Source: Spirosoma terrae
Lineage (GTDB): Bacteria; Bacteroidota; Bacteroidia; Cytophagales; Spirosomataceae
NCBI RefSeq assembly: GCF_010435915.1
Contig: NZ_JAAFZH010000024.1
Location: 1-64,000, forward strand
Length of the DNA stretch: 64,000 bases
Reading direction: 5' to 3'
Shown: in pieces, positions 61,088 through 64,000 of the stretch
Layout: each line of letters starts with the position of its first letter
How positions within the stretch are numbered: the stretch's first letter is position 1
Program-made: the position numbers and the translations under genes
The notes under the pieces: model-generated
What the model saw: only the letters and a program-made list of their open reading frames with translations
Told to the model about the DNA's origin: nothing
The model's database searches: none

Positions 61088-62008
61088 ATGAATCAGCAAC
61101 CTCCTTCAGGCGCTCTTGACGGTTCAGATTTTCTCCAGTATATCCGTTACGAAAAACGGCTAAGTCATCATACCGTAACGGCTTATGCCAAGGATATGGA
61201 GCAATTCGGTACGTTTCTGTCTACTGAGTGCAACGTCGATCAGCCCGAGAAGGCCGACTATCGGCAGATTCGGTCGTGGATTGTTAGTTTGGTGGAAAGT
61301 GGGTTGGATAAGACGTCGGTGAATCGAAAAATTGCGACGCTACGTAGCTACTACAATTTTTTGCTACGTCGGAAAGTGATTCCATTTGACCCAATGACGA
61401 AAGTACAGGCACTGAAAGCCAGTAAGAAATTGCCGGTTTACGTCGAAGAAAAGCCAATGGAAGCGCTGTTGAACGACGTTGAGTTTCCAAATACGTTCGA
61501 TGGCATTCGCGACAAACTTGTGCTGGAACTCCTGTATGGGACGGGCATTCGCCTGAGTGAGCTGATTGGCCTGAAAATCACCGATGTCAATCTCTACGAA
61601 AAGAATATTACGGTTTTAGGCAAGCGGAATAAACACCGTATTGTACCCCTTACGCAGCCATTGTTTGAGCTTATTCAGCAATACATCCAGCTAAAAGACG
61701 AATTTTTTGCCGGGCAGGCCGATCCGAACTATCTGATCGTCAGTGATAAAGGAATTGCGGCTTACCCGGTGCTAATTCAACGTATCGTAAAGCGTCATCT
61801 GAACGTAGTAACAACGCTGGAAAAGAAGAGCCCGCACGTATTGCGGCATTCCTTTGCGACGCACCTACTGAATCGGGGTGCCGATCTGAATGCCATCAAA
61901 GATTTGCTGGGACACAGTAGTTTGGCGGCAACGCAGGTTTATACGCATACGAGCCTGGAGCAACTCAAGAAAACCTACGACCAGGCGCACCCAAAGGCAA
62001 AGAAGTAA
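61088..62008 (+). CDS. xerC: Tyrosine recombinase of the XerC/XerD type
   Basis: A 306-residue recombinase from the ATG at 61088; a GTG three codons earlier is possible. An N-terminal core-binding SAM-like domain (about 10-100, YIRYEKRLSHHTVTAYAKDM) and a catalytic domain with R155 (GTGIRLSEL), K179, H250 and R253 (HVLRHSFATHLL), H276 (LGHSSLAAT) and nucleophile Y285. Length and wording match the chromosomal dimer-resolution recombinases, not phage integrases. XerC versus XerD cannot be separated here; the symbol is a best guess. Confidence 0.9.
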   Translation: MNQQPPSGALDGSDFLQYIRYEKRLSHHTVTAYAKDMEQFGTFLSTECNVDQPEKADYRQIRSWIVSLVESGLDKTSVNRKIATLRSYYNFLLRRKVIPFDPMTKVQALKASKKLPVYVEEKPMEALLNDVEFPNTFDGIRDKLVLELLYGTGIRLSELIGLKITDVNLYEKNITVLGKRNKHRIVPLTQPLFELIQQYIQLKDEFFAGQADPNYLIVSDKGIAAYPVLIQRIVKRHLNVVTTLEKKSPHVLRHSFATHLLNRGADLNAIKDLLGHSSLAATQVYTHTSLEQLKKTYDQAHPKAKK

Positions 62009-62038
62009 TTTAGCGGCAGCAATAGGCTATTGGCTGCG

Positions 62039-62389
62039 TTATGTTGATTCAGGCCGATTCAATAAGGCTTCCACTTCCGATTTTAAAATGGGCAAGTGGC
62101 GAATGACAACGCCCCAAATGACTTCATCGGAAACAGAGTCATAACCATGAATTATTCTGTTTCGGGTATCGACTATTTTTCTTGAGTTAGTGACAGCTAT
62201 TGTTTCATCGTGTTTTAAGATACGACTAAGTGCCTCTCCAATAATTTCAAGATTACGCTCTACGGCACGTTTTGTCCGCAAGTCTTTTTGATAAGTTATG
62301 AATTGTTTGGGGGTATCGCTAAAAAAGCTTTCAATTTCCTCAATGGCATTCAGGATATCGTAAAGCCAGGCTTTTACGTCATTCGCCAT
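62039..62389 (-). CDS. hepT: HepT-like ribonuclease toxin
   Basis: A 116-residue HEPN-domain protein from the ATG at 62389. The catalytic RX4HxY motif is R76-NRII-H81-G-Y83. HepT toxins cleave RNA; the paired MntA inactivates them by adding AMP to the tyrosine of this motif. Its start overlaps the end of mntA by 11 bases, so the two are translationally coupled, antitoxin first. Confidence 0.92.
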   Translation of the reverse strand: MANDVKAWLYDILNAIEEIESFFSDTPKQFITYQKDLRTKRAVERNLEIIGEALSRILKHDETIAVTNSRKIVDTRNRIIHGYDSVSDEVIWGVVIRHLPILKSEVEALLNRPEST

Positions 62390-62681
62390 ATACAAGTTGC
62401 CTTTGTTGGGTAACAGCTTGTTTGAAATAGGGATTTTTTATGGCCTTTTCCTCTAATAAGTCAACGGGGCGCTGCAGTACCTCCTCCAGGGAAAATTTTA
62501 AATCAAAATAATTATCGGCGTAATCTTCTACGTCAATGGCTGCGAAATCCACAATTAAATCAATATCACTGTTGTTGTCGAATTTGTCAGTCAGGATCGA
62601 ACCAAAAGCATAGAGTCGTTTAACCCTATGTGTTTCACATAGTTTGGTGATTTCTTTGGTATATCGGTCTAATCGATTCAT
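62379..62681 (-). CDS. mntA: MntA-type minimal nucleotidyltransferase antitoxin
   Basis: A 100-residue protein with the pol-beta nucleotidyltransferase pattern G27-S28 and, after ten residues, D39-x-D41 (FGSILTDKFDNNSDIDLIVDF region). It transfers AMP to the HepT active-site tyrosine. First gene of the pair; overlaps hepT by 11 bases. Spacing and both active-site motifs look intact, so the module is probably functional. Confidence 0.92.
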   Translation of the reverse strand: MNRLDRYTKEITKLCETHRVKRLYAFGSILTDKFDNNSDIDLIVDFAAIDVEDYADNYFDLKFSLEEVLQRPVDLLEEKAIKNPYFKQAVTQQRQLVYGE

Positions 62682-62801
62682 AGTAGAAAAGGATAACCGA
62701 GTTTACATCAATTTTCGGGTAAACTAGGACCAACGCCGAGGCTCGCGCTTTAGTAAAGTTACAAAGATGAGTATATATGGGCTAATCTATTTTCCTTATG
62801 A

Positions 62802-62809
62802 TATTTTTG
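62802..62809 (+). promoter_or_regulatory. -7 element directly before eboA
   Basis: TATTTTTG, a perfect TAnnTTTG box, ending five bases before the ATG at 62814. If used, transcription would begin near or inside the first codon: a leaderless message, or true initiation at Met6 (62829). No clear -33 box. Confidence 0.45.
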
Positions 62810-62813
62810 TCCT

Positions 62814-63491
62814 ATGAATATCGCGCAAATGAGCCAGACGCTGTTCTACCTGATTGAACAGCAACCCGATTCCGAAAAGGCGGTTAGTTATCTCCGGCAA
62901 CAGGCCGACGCGTTTCAGGCGAATCCGCAGGTGGCGGTTTTTTATCGCGTTTTTACGGCCATGCCCCGCTTTGTTGGTAAGCGTATGATTGAGGTTCCGG
63001 CGGATATGGCTTTCGCCATAGAACGCATACGTCCTGGTTTTACGGTTACAGACTGGACTCTCGATCGGCTGGCGCGGGTGTGGTGGTTGCTTCAGTTGCC
63101 TATCGATGATCAGACGTATTACGTGAAAACGATTTCTGAACTGTTTAAAGCGGGTGAACTGAATGAATTAGTGGCACTTTATTCGTCTTTACCGGTGCTG
63201 GCCTTTCCTGAATCATGGCGTTTTCAGGCAACAGAAGGCATACGTAATAACATCGCTGATGTCCAGTCGGCAATAATGCTTCATAATCCGTATCCGGCCG
63301 ACTATTTCGATGAGGCCGCCTGGAATCAGTTGATCCTGAAAGCATTTTTTACTGATAAAGACGTAACGCAGATCATTGGTCTGCACGAACGAAAAAACGC
63401 CCGACTTGCGCAAACGCTGGCCGATTATGCCGCCGAACGTCGTGCTGCCGGACGCAGTTTGCCCACCCATTTGGAGGAGCTTTTGGGGTAA
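62814..63491 (+). CDS. eboA: EboA-domain protein (isolated)
   Basis: A 225-residue cytosolic alpha-helical protein. The EboA signature spans the C-terminal half: WWLLQLP, LFKAGELNELVALYSSLPVL, ATEGIRNNIADVQSAI, NPYPADYFDEAAWNQLILKA, then LHERKNARLAQTLADYA and ERRAAGRSLPTHLEELLG. EboA is the first gene of the eboABCDEF cluster, linked to transport of prenylated metabolites such as scytonemin and eustifoline precursors. Here no eboB-F gene follows; the next gene is on the other strand, 84 bases away. Alternative start: Met6 at 62829. Confidence 0.85.
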   Translation: MNIAQMSQTLFYLIEQQPDSEKAVSYLRQQADAFQANPQVAVFYRVFTAMPRFVGKRMIEVPADMAFAIERIRPGFTVTDWTLDRLARVWWLLQLPIDDQTYYVKTISELFKAGELNELVALYSSLPVLAFPESWRFQATEGIRNNIADVQSAIMLHNPYPADYFDEAAWNQLILKAFFTDKDVTQIIGLHERKNARLAQTLADYAAERRAAGRSLPTHLEELLG

Positions 63492-63573
63492 GTTTTCAGT
63501 TTATAGTTTATAGTTGGCTGACGCTAGGTATTTACTGACGCGTCAGCCAACTATAAACTATAAACTGAAAACT
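63491..63573. repeat. Perfect 34-bp-arm inverted repeat filling the eboA 3' gap
   Basis: Arms 63491-63524 and 63540-63573 are exactly complementary over 34 bp with a 15-base loop. The left arm begins at the last base of the eboA stop codon, and the right arm ends two bases before the convergent barrel gene ends. The arms contain a tandem TTTATAG repeat. It would act as a terminator or mRNA 3' barrier on both strands. Confidence 0.85.
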
Positions 63574-63575
63574 CC

Positions 63576-64000
63576 TTAGTACCACCGATAAACAATACCG
63601 GCGGAAAGCATCAGAGACGGACTACTGTTTTTCAGCATATCGTAGTTGAAAAATACGTTCTGATATTGAGCCTGGATTTCAGCACCAAGTCCGTTTTCCC
63701 GCTGCCCGTAATATTTAATGCCGATAGCTGGCGCAATAGCCCCTTTGAAGCCCGTTTTCTGATCAGCCAGCGTACCGAAATAATTGGTATAATCAACAAA
63801 CGCGCCCCCTCCCGCAAACTGAATGTAAGGCCGGATAGCCGCTGCATTGTCGGCGAAGTAGTAAGAGAGCGATGCCATAGCCGGGATAATGGATAGCGTT
63901 CGGGTTTGCACGGCCGAAATATCCTGTCCCGCCGTGCCATCGGAATAACTATATACCTGCCGTCCTAACTTCTGCTGCGTGTATTGATAACCCGTTTTCA
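63576..64000 (-). CDS. Outer-membrane beta-barrel protein, N-terminus off window
   Basis: The frame stays open to the right edge (about 141 codons visible), so the N-terminus is missing. Alternating strands (IRPYIQFAGGGAFVDY, APAIGIKYYGQREN, LGAEIQAQYQNVFFNY) and a final SAGIVYRWY with terminal aromatic mark a small OmpW/OmpX-like outer-membrane barrel. Internal GTG at 63911 is not a likely start. Function unknown. Converges on eboA. Confidence 0.78.
   Translation of the reverse strand, partial: KTGYQYTQQKLGRQVYSYSDGTAGQDISAVQTRTLSIIPAMASLSYYFADNAAAIRPYIQFAGGGAFVDYTNYFGTLADQKTGFKGAIAPAIGIKYYGQRENGLGAEIQAQYQNVFFNYDMLKNSSPSLMLSAGIVYRWY

Noticed and set aside
61088-62008. Phage or island integrase
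   Set aside because: Length, core-binding domain and wording are those of XerC/XerD; no tRNA, att site or phage gene nearby.

Overview
The window reads as a piece of chromosome from a Cytophagales-type member of the Bacteroidota, most like Spirosoma and relatives. The grounds are a SusC/SusD pair, several TonB-linked outer-membrane proteins with carboxypeptidase-like N-termini, a LytS-type kinase with a periplasmic propeller, a DUF5686 protein, and promoters of the TTG-N19..23-TAnnTTTG type in front of several genes with little sign of Shine-Dalgarno sites. The species assignment is an inference. No rRNA, tRNA, CRISPR array, transposase or phage gene was seen.

Layout. 1-3.2 kb (minus strand): a type I restriction-modification pair, hsdM followed by an hsdS that runs off the left edge; the HsdM carries an HsdR-N-like nuclease fold at its N-terminus. 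3.4-24.4 kb (plus strand): eight tandem paralogous MacB/FtsX-type ABC permeases of about 783-808 residues, with two small genes between them and no ATP-binding subunit. Gaps in the array hold long inverted repeats, a duplicated 45-bp block, and two sigma-54-like promoters, each with a GTCC-N6-GGAC dyad exactly 67 bp upstream. 24.4-32.6 kb: a propeller histidine kinase, small secreted or membrane proteins and a TonB-dependent barrel. 32.9-39.1 kb: pth, pyrR, a DUF5686 protein, a methyltransferase, a c-type cytochrome with a Lys/Thr tail, and an ECF sigma factor. 39.2-45.0 kb: a nested palindromic repeat, a Tat-exported Gfo/Idh oxidoreductase, a lipoprotein esterase, and an RsbQ-like hydrolase next to a PAS histidine kinase. 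45.4-53.8 kb: susC-susD, an RclA-like flavoprotein, a bile-acid/sodium symporter-family protein, a Ppx/GppA phosphatase and rpsU. 53.9-60.9 kb (minus strand): two Tat-exported Gfo/Idh oxidoreductases, nagA, nagB and a nagP-type sugar transporter in one tight operon, preceded by a glycerophosphodiesterase. 61.1-64 kb: a Xer recombinase, a MntA/HepT toxin-antitoxin pair, an isolated eboA and a truncated barrel protein.

The most unusual parts are the ATPase-less permease array with its matched sigma-54-like control regions and mosaic hairpins; the RsbQ hydrolase coupled to a histidine kinase rather than to an RsbP phosphatase; the amino-sugar operon that lacks a kinase and carries a variant NagB loop; and the orphan eboA bounded by a perfect 34-bp-arm hairpin.
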